A DNA stretch of 64,000 nucleotides. Origin: Caprimulgus europaeus. Taxonomy: Eukaryota > Chordata > Aves > Caprimulgiformes > Caprimulgidae. The DNA lies in contig OU015528.1 in the NCBI GenBank assembly GCA_907165065.1, forward strand, positions 45,499,515-45,563,514, read 5' to 3'. The notes below the pieces were generated by a model. The model was not told the DNA's origin. It was given only the letters and a program-made list of their open reading frames with translations, and did no database searches. Positions 1-12,427 of this stretch are shown one piece after another; the stretch's first letter is position 1, and each line of letters starts with the position of its first letter. A program made the translations under genes and the position numbers.

Positions 1-1798
1 CAGTTCTACTATAAAAATTAATAACTATATAAGAAAATATAGTAGGGATGTCATACAACTCCCAGTTAACAAGCCTGTGTTTGTGTAAAATTTCTAAATT
101 CCTATTATAGGCAATGAAAATCTAGTCAATATTGTTAGTGGAACATAGCTGTTCAACAGAGTCAGCCAGTTTACATGCAGACATCCACGATTTAAGTGTT
201 TTAATCTGAAACTGGATCACATCCTAGAAGGTAAGTTCACTTGCACAGTCAGAGGTGCCCTGGGATATCCCACCTGGCCTCCAGCTGATGTTCCAGTTGA
301 TGCTTACATTTGATCTGTATTATATCTGCCCCATACAGATGTCTTGGATACCCTAATGCACCTCCAACTTTATTAGATATCTATGTTTATATCATTTAAA
401 TTCTATTTTAGATGTTTGTGAACCTGATTTTGCAGATTTCTATGACACAAAATGTGTCCATTCTGTGAATGGACTTTTGCTTAAATAAAATTTACAGTAC
501 TGAACAACAAACTACCTAACAAGCTACCTTTCTTAGTATTTTATACTGCTGACTGCTACTGAAAAATATGAACAGAATGCCTTTCCATACAGTAGCATTA
601 GGACTAGCTAAAGCTGAATCTCTGGGTCATCTCCTTTTCTTTTATAGTAAATTAGGATTTTGAATGGGTTTTATTTGTGGGCAAATGTTAAAGGTGTTAC
701 TGCTTGAATTTTTTTTTTTTCTATATTTTATCCAATGCACCATTATCATGCTTGCTATGGTGGAAAGACTTTAAAGACACTCAAAAAAATGAACTCTGAA
801 ATAAAATAGTGATTCATTATTTATTACCTGTATCAGAATGCATCAGTGTTACAGAGGTGCAATGACAGGATATTTAGAAGTACTCAGAGATACTGAGCTG
901 GGATGTGACCACACAGTAAGTGTACATATGTCCTACCAATTGAGCCTGAAAACTCTTTGTTATGCCCATAATAGGAGCACTTACTTTTAATATTTCTTCA
1001 TACTTAGTACATGGATGTACAAAGTAGAGCATGTCCAATATCATTTACATCCAGGACATCAGGCATATTAACAGTGTAACGGAGAGGAGAAGGAAGTCGG
1101 TAAGAGAATATACATATGAAATACATATCTCAAAACAATTTATAATATTTCCATTTTCAGAAGCAATCCAGAGGAACATTCACAGACTTATTCTGAAGAA
1201 GACTAGATATTCAGATTTACTTAGAAATGGACTCAGAATCCTTTACTCAAACATTATCTACAGGAGTTTTCCGGTAACTGCAATTGATTTTAACACTGGG
1301 TGACTCTGCAATGACATAGTGCAACCACAAAGGTACATGCAGAGCTTAAGGTGCAGCTCAGAAATTCCTGGTAATAAAAACAGTTCTCAGAAAAGTCATC
1401 GACACCTATAGGTCTGATTATGGAAAAAGGCTTGACATCAGCAATATTGAAGAAGGCTTTGACACAGTCTATTATCCTCTTTGGTATTTGTGTGGATATG
1501 GCGTCTCCTTTGGATTGGTCACTTCCTGACATGAATAAACCTCAAGACTATTGGGTGGACCTGGAACTATTAACGTAGAGTGCTCTGTCATCAAGCTTTG
1601 ACTCTGAAAATATCTGATTTTGGAAAGACAGGTGGTGAAATTAAAAAACCACAATAGGGAGAAGTTCAGCACAGTAATATGCCAAAGAACACCAAAATAG
1701 GGACTCAATCACAATTGATCACTCACTATTTTGACAAAAGAGGAATGTCTCTCTCATGCTTGAACATATTCACTAGAGTTGAACATATTCTGTCACAT

Positions 1799-2411
1799 TT
1801 GAACATGGGCCAGCAGTATGTCCTTGCAGCAAAAAAGCTAATGGTATCCTGGGCTGAGCTAGGAGGAGTGTTGCCAGCAGGTCGAGGGAGGTGACCTTCC
1901 TTTCCGTTCATCACTGGTGATGCCACGCTTGAAGTACTCTGTCCAGTTCTGGGCTCCTCAGTACAAGACAGATAGGGAGTTACTGGAGAGAGTAATTAGA
2001 TGATTAAGAGACTGGAGCATCTCTCCTATGAGGAAAGGCTGAGAGAGCTGGGACTGTTTAGCCTAGACAAGAGAAGGCTCATGGGGAATCTCATCAATGT
2101 GCAAAAATATCTGAAAGAAGAGTGTAAAGAAGACTGAACCAGGCTCAGTGGTGTCCAGTTAAGAGGTAATGGGGAAAACCTGAAACACAGGAGGTTCTAT
2201 TTGAACATAAGGAAATAATTTTTTGCTGTGCAGGTGACTGAGCCCTGGTACAGGTTGCCCAGGTAGGCTGTAGACTCTCAGTCCTTGGAGATATTCCAAA
2301 GCTGTCTGGACCTGGTCCTGGGAAACCTGTTCTAGGTGACCCTGCTTGAACAGGGGTTTGGACCTGATGACCCAGGGTTCCCTCCCAACCTCAATCATTC
2401 TGTGATTCTGG
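1799..2411 (+). mobile_element. CR1 LINE, 5'-truncated, plus strand
   Basis: The sequence follows the CR1 ORF2 3' part and 3' UTR: the 'agcagtatgtccttgcagc' stretch, 'aggtcgagggaggtga', 'cttgaagtactctgtccagt' (LEYSVQF-like), 'ctcctatgaggaaaggctga' and 'caggttgcccag'. It ends ...CATTCTGTGATTCTG near 2410. Many substitutions and indels make it non-coding. The ATTCTGTGA-type end marks it as a different, probably older, CR1 group from the copies ending ATTCTATGA. Degraded CR1 may extend upstream: near 1455 there is a match to the AFDTV region of reverse transcriptase. Confidence 0.85.
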
Positions 2412-5400
2412 CAGGGATAAAAATCAGTGATGTATACACCAACAATGAAATCCACAGAGCTTCAAATGTTATAGGAGGCCTGCGCACTAAATTTTAGTCT
2501 TACTGAGGATGAACTGCAGAGATAGGAACCAGCTGAACCTTGACTAAAATTGTAGAGATCATTCTGTATTAATATCAAAAAGGAGCCTTTTTAATGGAAA
2601 AAAAAATGACAATAGTATACAACAGCTACCTAGAATTCGTTGCTGTGGTGTGATCTGAGACTGAGAAAGATTAATGTTCCAGCATGCTGAATCAACAGTT
2701 TTGAAGAGAAGGAAGAGGATCTACCCTCATAAAGGGGTGGAAAAGATCCTGGTATACTTGTCAGAACTGGCACTAGTCCTTTCTATTGATCAAAATTCCC
2801 CACTGGAGGAAAAGCAAGTAATATTTTCCTTGATGAAAGCATACACCTCATAAGAAATGAAATGAAAACTAATATGAGAAGAGGAAATTTCCTGTAGATA
2901 TCTAAGGCAGACAAATCTATCTGAGAGCAACTTGAGAGCCAGAACATAGTTCTGTAACAAGGAACCAAAGCTCTGCTATGCAGAAAGGGAGTAAAGAAAC
3001 TTAACTCACCTATGTAATTTATAGTGTTGGGAGAGGAATCCAAAGCCAAATGCCAGTTTTTTAATTTTATACATTCTTGCTTCTTGGTCTATTCTACTGT
3101 GATATTTCCTGTCATATCTGAACATGATCCTGAAATGCTTTACAGGCATTCTGCACTGCCCTGAATTCTGGGGGAGTCTTTGCTTTACAGCTCCAAGCTA
3201 TCTTAAAATGCTAATGAATGCCACATCCCAGAAATAAGGTATATAATACAAACATTCTGTTCAAAAGAGGAATTTGAAAGGCACACCATATAAACAGTGG
3301 ACTGATCTGTCAACTATACAGGTGATTTTCTAAGCAAGGGGGGAAATATTACCACAAAACTGAAATAAATTCAGTCTGGGAATATGGAGATTGAAAGCAC
3401 ACTTGTAAAATGCAGATGTGTAATCCTGCATGAGATGTCACGAGATGAATGCTGACGTAAATCTTAAAAGCTCTAGGCAAGATTTCATGGTAATAGTGAG
3501 TAATGAGTGAATCAGATCCCTTGACCCAAAAACTGTCCAGAAGTCCTTGTTACCAGAGAGTTCAGTTACCAAATTCCATTTTAACACAAGGAAAATGCTT
3601 AGCCTCAGGATGAACAGGGCCAAGAGAAGCTCGGAAGACTGGCTGGATAGATAAATATCTCTTTGTAAATGTACATGTGGACTACTACTTTAAGTAGAAA
3701 TAATGTTGGGTTTTTTTCTGGTGCAATAGAGAATATTGTATAAATCGAAAGAGTCAAAAAGTGTAGTTGCAAATAATTCCTATATATTATTTAAGATGTG
3801 CTTGAGATCTTACATAGGTCTTTTTCACTTATACTGGTGTAACTATGTACTAATATGCTCTTCTGTCTACACTATAGCAAGTGAACTTAAGATTTATAGA
3901 CAATATTCACTGCTTTACTTCCTGAACCTTTCACTAGCTTGAATCGTATTCTCCTGGCAAAGTGAACACTACCATTATATTTGGAAATTCTTCCACAGTG
4001 ATATTTAATGCAAAAAATGCTGTTCTTTTTCCATTAACACATATACTGATTCCCTGGCATAAGTTTTCTGTATTTCAAATATAGAGAACTCCAGCACAAA
4101 TTGTGCTAAGCATATAATAAAACCCTCCTTCCCCCAAGTAGCTTACAGCTAAATACAGGTACAACGTCACAGCTGAACACACAGAGCAAGCAAGGACAGG
4201 AGGACATTGTCAGTAGGAACACCAGGATACACAAATCAACTTGGCGTACAATTTGTACACTTAAATAAAGGCATCAAGGGCTTTATTAATTAGAGATTTG
4301 GGGTTTTTACCATGTAAATATGCAAGAGCTTGAAAGTAGGTCACTTGTCTAGTCCTTATTCATAGTTTACTACAGTTTTGATATGGATTTCAGACATAAT
4401 CTGAAGGATGGAATGGTAGCTTTGCAAACTGATTCATGGAATATCCTCCATACAAAGCAACTGCAAAAAGGAAGGAGCATAGCTTTTTGCAGAAGAACTA
4501 CAGTGATAATCAATGGAAATTGCTATCATTACTAGAAGAGACAGGGAAGGAAAATGGGAATAGATGAAACCTGGATAAGCAGAAGAGGCCAAGTTTTTAA
4601 GGTTTAGAGTTATAAAATTACTGTTTACTTGAAACATACTGAACTGTGCAGTCTTATTTTACTGGGGACCCAAAATCTGTCACTTGCCCAAAACCTGTGT
4701 ATTTTTCATATGTTTCAATTTAAATAAAAACTTCAAAGCATAAAGAAAAGAAGCGGATTTGTATTGCCCACTTCTAAATAATTTCAGATTGAAGGATATT
4801 GGATAGACCTGGGAAATGAATAAAATGTGTGATTAATTCAATCAAAAATTACATACTATCTATTATTAGTCCAAATATTTGCTATGATTAAAAGTGCTTA
4901 GGGAGTACAGAAGAGAAACATAACATGGCTAAAGTAAACTTCCCATTTAAACAAATAAATATCTACAATTAGAGAGTGATAGCAGATACGCTACTTCTGT
5001 AATTGTCTCTCAACATTCTGAGAGCTCTTTTCTGCTGATAAGCTGCAGTTATTTAAAGTGTATGGACGTGTGCAATTTTATTTACCACATGGGATTATAC
5101 TTTGTATATTGTTCTTTCCCAATCAGTGATGCAGAGCAATTTAATTAATATTAAAAGAGTTGAGTTCACTTTTAAGTAACAGGCTGATACTGTATGCTCT
5201 GCTCAGTTTAATAAACTGTCAGTAATTATCAACAAAGAATTTTTCAGAGCTTACAGAAGTAATAAGTCAACAATATGTACAGAGACAACTTGCCAATATA
5301 CGAAGATGCTGAATTAAAAGGAACATATTGTTGGAGAATATGTGTACCGGTGAGAAAATAAATAAATGGTATTTCCTTATGGCAAGCAGAACAAACACAG

Positions 5401-5420
5401 AAGAAATAAGATTACCCAGT

Positions 5421-5575
5421 AATAAAATAAAATAAAATAAAATAAAATAAAATAAAATAAAATAAAATAAAATAAAATAAAATAAAATAAAATAAAATAA
5501 AATAAAATAAAATAAAATAAAATAAAATAAAATAAAATAAAATAAAATAAAATAAAATAAAATAAAATAAAATAA
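5421..5575 (+). repeat. (TAAAA)n pentanucleotide microsatellite, about 31 copies
   Basis: About 155 bp of uninterrupted AATAA/AAATA pentamers, followed after a short break (AATAAACC) by a few more units to about 5592. In the ANKS1B transcript it would read (UUUUA)n. The minus-strand frame across it (a FYFIL repeat) is a by-product, not a gene. Confidence 0.98.
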
Positions 5576-7579
5576 TAAACCAAAATAAAATAATTCCCCC
5601 TGCCTAAAAATAACTAAGAAAAATAAGAATATAAATTACTTTAATTAGATTTTTTTTTTTTTTAAAGAAAGAAAGTCCTAGAATTTTAATGTAGATGGCA
5701 AACACATCACCATTACTAAAAGAATATCTTATTTCTTAAAAGAAGATTGTACAAAATTTGCAGCCACTATATTTTTTAAAGGCTAGCAAAAAACTTTTGG
5801 TACAGCTATAGATAGAAATGGCTTAGGAGAATTCACAGTAGTGCTAAAATTATCTAGATTACATAAGAGGAAGAACACATTTCATAAAAGCATTGTGTAA
5901 TATTCAACCTTCATGTTACCATCACTTTGTAAGTTGCCATGACAGAGACTATTTTTCTTCAGTTATTATATTTCTTAAGCATCAATTCAGGCATCACTTC
6001 AGTTTCTTTCTGACTTTCCTCATTCATTTGTTAGAAATGGAAGAGAAATTATATATTCAGAAACATGTATTCAAGGATTTCGTTATGTGTTGCTTTAGCA
6101 TTAAACTTTTCTAAATTACTGAAGATGTAATAGTAAAGGACAGCTGAAACAAAAGAGCTGCTTGTTTTAACCTTTGCAAGTGTATCACTTTCTAGTACAG
6201 AAAATCAAAAGCAAATTAAATTGGAAGCATAATGGTAGGCAAGTACACAAGTAAGCAAACCACAGGAAAAATGGTGTTTTAGTTTGGAATAGTCTGAAGC
6301 AAGTAGCAATGTTAACTCAAAAGATACTAGAGCTAATAAAAGTAGCAAAAGAATTTTACCACATTTTCATTTTTTAGTCATCTGAGAATATCAAGTTATC
6401 AAGTTTTAATCTTAAAATATCTTGAGATTTTCTGGTTTACTTTGTTGTTTTGGTTTGGTTTGGTTTTTTAATCTATCTTTTCTTTCCATTTCACTTCCTT
6501 TTCTTTAAAAGTTGAAAAACATTACCTTGATTGAAGAATCTAGAAATAACAAAAGTGCATGGAATCCAGGTGCAATCTTTCTATATAAAAAGGAATTACA
6601 TGTACAAAGGTGTTTGATTAAATACATCTGAAGTTTAGAATGGTTATAAAATTTAGTCAAAGTTTAGGCAAAGTCCACAAGATTTATTAAATCATCTATT
6701 AGTAAAGAATGCCTAGATGTGACTCTAAAATAGGTGTAATTAATGTTTGTTTGGTTGGTTTAGCCAAAAATAGGTATAAAGCTGAAAAAAACTTAATTTA
6801 AAGCCTATTATATATAATCAGAAACCAAGAAGGCTACTTAAAATTTGAAGATAAAATACACTTTGAACTCAAATGCAGTGTCAATCACATCAAGAAATCT
6901 CATGAGACTGAGGCAAGACTTCACACATAACAGAATCAGGTCCTCTGATGTTAAAATGTTTTGACATTTTCCACTGCAAAGAATTGGACATAAAATTTAC
7001 TGCTGCTGTACTTTGTATCTGTTCCCATCTATGTCTCTTTTATTTAAAGTTATCCCTTTTACACTATTATAATATATTGTGCACAGAACTAGATGCATCA
7101 AACAACTAACGGGTTGGAGGCACTAGCTGCAAAAATGTATTGCTATGGAATTTTTTTTTAGATTTATAAATCAAGTGTTTAGAAAAGCAAAAAATCAAAA
7201 GTATTATTACTTATTAACTTTGGTTTGAATGGAATAAACCTGGGAAAATTAGTTCTTAGTGAAACATTGTTTCCGATTGCTGTGACCATTAAGGGCTGTA
7301 GCTTTAGCAAGTTGTCTTATTATTGTTAAACCCAATGTCATAAAAAAAGAAATACATATATATATATACACCTACATGAATGGTTGATATGATTTGTGTA
7401 TCTACATGTCTCAAGGCAACATTAAAATATGCACTCAGCTTTGAACATATATTCTGGGTCATAAAAAATAAATCTGTATTATACATCACCCTGCAGCATT
7501 TCTAACAAAGTAAATGCAAGTGTATTTTAAAAGAAAAAAATGTAAAAAATATTATGAATTTGAATAATATTCTAATGAT

Positions 7580-7623
7580 AAAAGAAAGGAAGAAAGGAGG
7601 AAAGGGAGAAGGAAAGAAAGAAA
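7580..7623 (+). repeat. Homopurine tract next to the exon 4 donor
   Basis: 44 consecutive purines (AAAGAAAGGAAG-type) on the plus strand. In the ANKS1B pre-mRNA this is a pure pyrimidine tract spanning intron positions +13 to +56 after exon 4's GTTAGT donor. It may be simple sequence only. U-rich tracts at this distance can also bind TIA-1-type splicing factors (known for the family of elements; inferred here). Confidence 0.9.
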
Positions 7624-7635
7624 TGACACACTAAC

Positions 7636-7932
7636 TTGGCAGCTGACATCCATTCCAGCCTCCAGAAGCACCTGTACAACAGCTTTGTGGCCATTACGTG
7701 CAGCAAGATGCAAAGGAGTGTGTTTTCTCGTATTACAGTTCATCAGGTTTGGATATGCTTTGATGATCATTTTTACAACACGCAGACGTCCATAAAGTGC
7801 TGCCAGATCCAGAGGTGTTTCTAGTTTGTTGTTCCTTATTGTAGGGTCTGTTAGCTCTTCTAACAGAACAGCAGCTACTTCTGAATGACCATACTGAGCG
7901 GCACAGTGCAGTGCTGTTTCATTTTCATTGTT
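7636..7932 (-). CDS. ANKS1B: ANKS1B coding exon 4 (297 nt, three ankyrin-repeat units)
   Basis: This is a phase 0/0 exon of exactly 99 codons (residues 125-223). It starts [16 protein letters not shown] after TTTTAACAG and ends EAGMDVSCQ before donor CAA|GTTAGT. It covers three ankyrin units: [20 protein letters not shown], then [20 protein letters not shown], then [20 protein letters not shown]. Together they would form part of the concave peptide-binding face. Differences from remembered human ANKS1B are few (for example KAYPNLMNC versus SAHPNLMSC). A 44-nt pyrimidine tract (sense strand) begins 13 nt into the following intron. No frameshift or stop interrupts the exon. Confidence 0.95.
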
Positions 7933-8042
7933 CTGTTAAAACAAAACAAAAGCTTCAGAAATTCATGTTTAATCACACAATAGAAATGCTCGGCTTCTAT
8001 AAATTGGCTCCATGAGATCACTACATAGGGAGGGTTTGCAAT

Positions 8043-8072
8043 GTAATGTATGGTAATGTATCGTAATGTATG
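8043..8072 (+). repeat. Short tandem repeat, 10-bp unit x3
   Basis: Three consecutive units: GTAATGTATG, GTAATGTATC, GTAATGTATG. It lies 111 bases into intron 3 from the exon 4 acceptor side. No function suggested. Confidence 0.85.
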
Positions 8073-8707
8073 TTAAATGCTTCAGAGTGACTCCACTAAA
8101 ATTTTGCAGGTAATATATTAATACTTCAGCTTTGTGGCTCTCAAGCAGACCAGGTCACTTATGTGTCCACATTGTTCCAAATCCATTTTTAACAACATGC
8201 CCTAAAAAACCTTGTTGCTTATGATATGCCAAAATCTGTAACCCTTCTTGATTCAATTGTTCCTGAAATCATAGCCAAGTCCTTCTCTTAGAAATACTCT
8301 GGTATTTATGTTTAGTCTCTCTTCTCAGTATAACTGGTTTTAAATCATAGCAGCTTGTTATTAGAATAGTGAAATTACAGAGAAAAACTGTGTAATGAAA
8401 AAGTATCAGGCACAAGGCTAGTTTTATATATCACTGTAAAAGTTACTATTAAGAAAACAATCAAAGCTTGAAATAAGGCAAAATAGCAACTGTAGATATT
8501 GGAAACACTTAGCATATCACATAAGCAGACAGTCTTCTCAGAGCTCCAGGGATATGTACATGTGCTTTTTAAGGCACATGAGTATTTGTATGCTGCAGAT
8601 TGAATAAGTTTTTCCTTTATAAAGCAATGCCCCCAAGTCTTTCTCTAAACAGTATTTCATAATCTTAGTAATAAATAAATATTGAGAATAAGCAGTATCT
8701 TCTTCAG

Positions 8708-8801
8708 TTTTCTTCCAGCTCTGCCTGTATAATCTGTTTGGGATTGCCTGTATACTTGCAATCCCAAACAGACAAAGAACTTCAGGCAGAGAGGAAGAAA
8801 A
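8708..8801. repeat. Imperfect inverted repeat / 94-nt hairpin
   Basis: Three perfect stem segments are separated by small internal loops. 8708-8716 (TTTTCTTCC) pairs with 8793-8801. 8720-8727 (TCTGCCTG) pairs with 8783-8790. 8733-8747 (TCTGTTTGGGATTGC) pairs with 8758-8772. The terminal loop is 10 nt (8748-8757). The total is 32 base pairs. Size and shape resemble a microRNA precursor, but a decayed palindromic transposon or chance inversion is equally open. It would fold in transcripts of either strand. Confidence 0.8.
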
Positions 8802-11800
8802 TAATTTACAGAGCTCTCCGAGTTCTATATGCTATCTATATTATTAATATATCTTACTTAGTCTCTATGAAGCCTTAAAAAAGAGTAGACACTAAATTTT
8901 AAAAGTATGTACATTGAATGCCTCTTCTCATATATGATGTATAAAATTTTGCATCAATTTTGAAAATGTTGTAAAATTAGAAAGTCAATAAGCTAACGTA
9001 TCATATAAAGAAATAAAAAATTAATATAAATTCAGAAAAGATACTAGAGAAGGGTAGAAATATAATTCTAAAGAAAGGAGAAGGGATAAATCTGGATCCA
9101 TGGGCTGTATTTCTCAAGGAAACAACTGAAAAAAGTTCTAGGGACAGAGAATTGAATATAGAAAAAAAGATTTGTCTTTTGAAAGACTTAAAGGGTGAGA
9201 GAATGAGGCTTTGGCCTCGTACTCAAAAGCTAGCTAGGATAAGAAAATCCATGTTGCACAGTAACATCTGGAAAGGTGGAAAACATTTTGTTTTTCTTTT
9301 TGGTAACAATGTTTCTAATTCTATATTCAAGAACTTAAATCTCAGGTTTGTGGTTTTAACAACATTGCTGTCATTTTCATTTAAAGTACTCAGATGAACC
9401 TGGTACACAGAAGAGACAGAATAAAACATTCAAATAAATTAATGTTGCTGATGATAAACAATTCATGTGTTTGTGACACCACACAAGATCCCAGAGACTG
9501 GAATGTGTTTCCTGCTAAACTGCAAGACAGAACCTGGACAGTAGGAAGAGCCAAGTTGAAAGTGAGAAGTTTCCATTAGCAGACGTGGCTTGATGACTAA
9601 TAAGTATTTGAATCATTGTGCATTATTCAGACCACTACGTGTTTTTTCTCTAATACATAGGCCATAAATTCAGATTAAAATATGTATTATCACAATACTA
9701 CATGACTGCAATTATCTATCAACTACTTGTGATATGCTTTTTGTTCTCTAGTGACTTCTAATGTATCCTTTGTACAGGACTGGGTAAAGCAATTTTTTAT
9801 GTACAGTGTTATACCTACAAATCACAAGCATAGTTTATTAGAACTTACTTTTAGATTTGCAGCATTTTATGGACAAAACCACATAGATGAACAGGCAATT
9901 GCAGTCTAATTTAGTGTACAATTACCACAATTAAGTATGAAAATCAGATAATTGCATATAAAATGGTGAATTATGGTAATTTGTGCCTATGTTACTGTAT
10001 TTACATACCCATTGGAAACACCTACACAAAGAAATATGATGTATAACTATATCCACATTCTGTGAGGTAAATAGCAAAATGCATGTTTACAATAAAATTA
10101 TCAGATACTTCTATCTATCTGCCTATGTTTTAATTTTTTTCAAGCATTTCTGGATAATATATGAAGTATCTGGAATCTTGTGCCAATAGTCTAATACTGT
10201 AGTTTAAAAGTATTCTGACTAAATTTTCAAAGAGACATAAAAAATAAATCAGCTACAGCCTTTTTCTCAAAATATGGTGACTGGACAAATTTTCAGCCAC
10301 AGATATAGACACATAGAGACCAACCAGTCCAAATCACTGCTGCTGCACAGTAAACTGAAATTTGCTCCCTCAAAATAAAGAATATCAGTGGAAGAGCATA
10401 TTTACAGAAAAGTATACTGTAAAACAGCATGGTGCATAAAAGCATCTGTAAATATAACAAAATGTTATTATTTTCAAATAAACATCGTTGAACATTTTTT
10501 GAGTGATTTCTTTGCATTTACCAAATTAAAGCTACATTTCAGTTAATGACAAATCAAACTGATTCAAAATTAAAAAGAACTAGGTATCACCTAAATAAAA
10601 TAGAAGAATCCAACCTGGACAAGTATGATAATTAAATTACCTACACATATGCAGTCAGAACAGGCATTTTATATATTGTGTTATCAGAGCAGAGAGGTAC
10701 TACCTAACTAAAACTTAATAATACAACATACGTCCCTCTATAAAATGTAAATTAATCAACTCAATTCAGGTATAAAAGACAGAACTATTTTTAACTTTCA
10801 AAGAAAGAATTACAACTTGTTTAACTGCACTCTAATTTTATCTAGTTTGACAATTTAGTACTACTTACATAAAATAAATCACCTTGGAAGCAGTGAATTT
10901 TACTGAGGAGAGAGGACAGAGGTCTTAAGTAGGTTTTGACAGTCTGCCATCTTCAAATTTAGTAAAAGGGAATGCCTACCAGATAGACACAGCTGGTTCA
11001 GCATTCCCAGAGAGACCACTAAGATGGAGGAGACTATAACAGTGTATTTCCTGGACTGGAAGAAACATTCTCTTCCTCTTCTTATCCCTCATGGAAAGAG
11101 GGACATGAATGCCTCAGTCATTGCGACAAACTTCCTCTTTAAGGCATTTATTTATAGAAGACATACATTAAGAATAAAAAAAAACCCAACATATGATGAT
11201 GTTTTAAGAGTTGACGTTATGTAATTTCCTGGGTCCCAAAAAAGCTGTTATTCCTGACTTTTGCGTGGGTAAAGCCAACCAAGGTGTAACATTATTGATT
11301 TTAAGGTTAATAATAATAATTAATAACATTTTAAACAAGAAGTTATTCATATGGCCCAATTGACTTCTTTCGGAAATAAGGCAGGCATCTTATGATTCAG
11401 CTTTCAATCTTTTGCAATTTTCTTCTTCATTATTTGTTACATGAGTCTCTTCATGGGCATGGTTCAGACATTTCCTAGCCTTTCTTTGAATCTGTCCTCT
11501 TCCATGTACAGCCAGAACTCAGACTTCTGTTCCCGAAAACTGAGTTGTGCCTTCAGATCATTACATCTGATCAGTACTGTAGGCTGTACTACATCATTTA
11601 GGTACTGAGAATGCATGCCACTACAAAATCTAGAATATCTCTAAAGGTCTATTTATTAGAGGACAGCAAATAAATTATAGAGACAATTATTGTAGCTTGT
11701 CAGTCTGATAGTGAAGAAGTACAGGAAATATCAAGAGAATGAATGGCTCTCATGAATATTATATAGGTCTTTGTAAAGCCACTATTAAACTGTGCGTATA

Positions 11801-12002
11801 TTTAGGACTTTTACTGCATAGTTGTGTAGTTTAAAGCTCCTAAAGTCCATGCAAGCAGCAATGACTATCAAGTAGTGATTTTACAGACTTTTCCAAAGAA
11901 TGCACAACTTTATTATCTAAGCATTTTCATTAAGAACTTGAAAAGGGAGGCTTCCTAAAGCACTGAGCTGCTTCTTTGTCACATAATCCCATTATCAAGT
12001 AA

Positions 12003-12427
12003 CAACCTCTTCTATGAAGAAAGGCTGAGAAAGTTGCAGTTGTGCAGCCTGGAGAAGAGAAGGTTTTGCAGAGACCTTATTGTGGCCTTTCAATACTTAA
12101 AGAGGGCTTGTAAGAAAGAAGGGGACAGACTTTTTAGCAGGCCCTGATGCTATAGAACAAGGTGTAATTGTTTTAAACTAAAAGAGGTTAGATTTAGATT
12201 GGAAAGAAGGAAGATTTTTTTAATGACTAGTGTGATGAGACTTTGAAACAGGTTGCCCAGTTCCCCAGAAGTTGTGGATAGTCCCTCACTGGAAGTGTTC
12301 AAGGTCAGGTTGGACAGGACCTTGAGCAACCTGGTGTCATAAAAGATGTCCCTGTTCATGGCAGAGGGATTGGACTAGTTGATCTTTGAAGGCCCCTTCT
12401 GACCCAAACTGTTCTATGATTCTATGA
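12003..12427 (+). mobile_element. CR1 LINE, 3' end fragment, plus strand
   Basis: CR1 3' region: 'atgaagaaaggctgaga', 'cagcctggagaagagaagg', 'agagaccttattgtggcctt', 'aacaggttgcccag', 'gttgtggatagtccctc' and 'ggaagtgttcaaggtcaggt'. It ends GTTCTATGATTCTATGAA, the short ATTCTATGA repeat typical of CR1 3' termini. It is 5'-truncated within the end of ORF2, and indels break any frame. It lies in intron 3, antisense to ANKS1B. Confidence 0.93.

Larger units (their letters stand above)
1..7635 (-). other. ANKS1B: ANKS1B intron 4 (partial, first 7.6 kb)
   Basis: The intron starts at donor GTTAGT (7635). It holds a polypyrimidine tract (sense) at 7580-7623, a long pentanucleotide microsatellite (5421-5575), a CR1 fragment (1799-2411) and a possible older RT-like stretch upstream of it (near 1440-1470). 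The rest is AT-rich without recognisable genes. The next ANKS1B exon is not visible, so the intron continues past base 1. Confidence 0.85.

Noticed and set aside
240-300. Weak similarity among 'cccacctgg'-containing stretches near 0.25, 15.68 and 59.77 kb
   Set aside because: Shared words are short and out of register over longer distances; not enough to call a repeat family by eye.
5377-5583. 68-codon minus-strand open frame of repeated FYFIL
   Set aside because: Direct translation of the pentanucleotide microsatellite, where every frame lacks stops on that strand.
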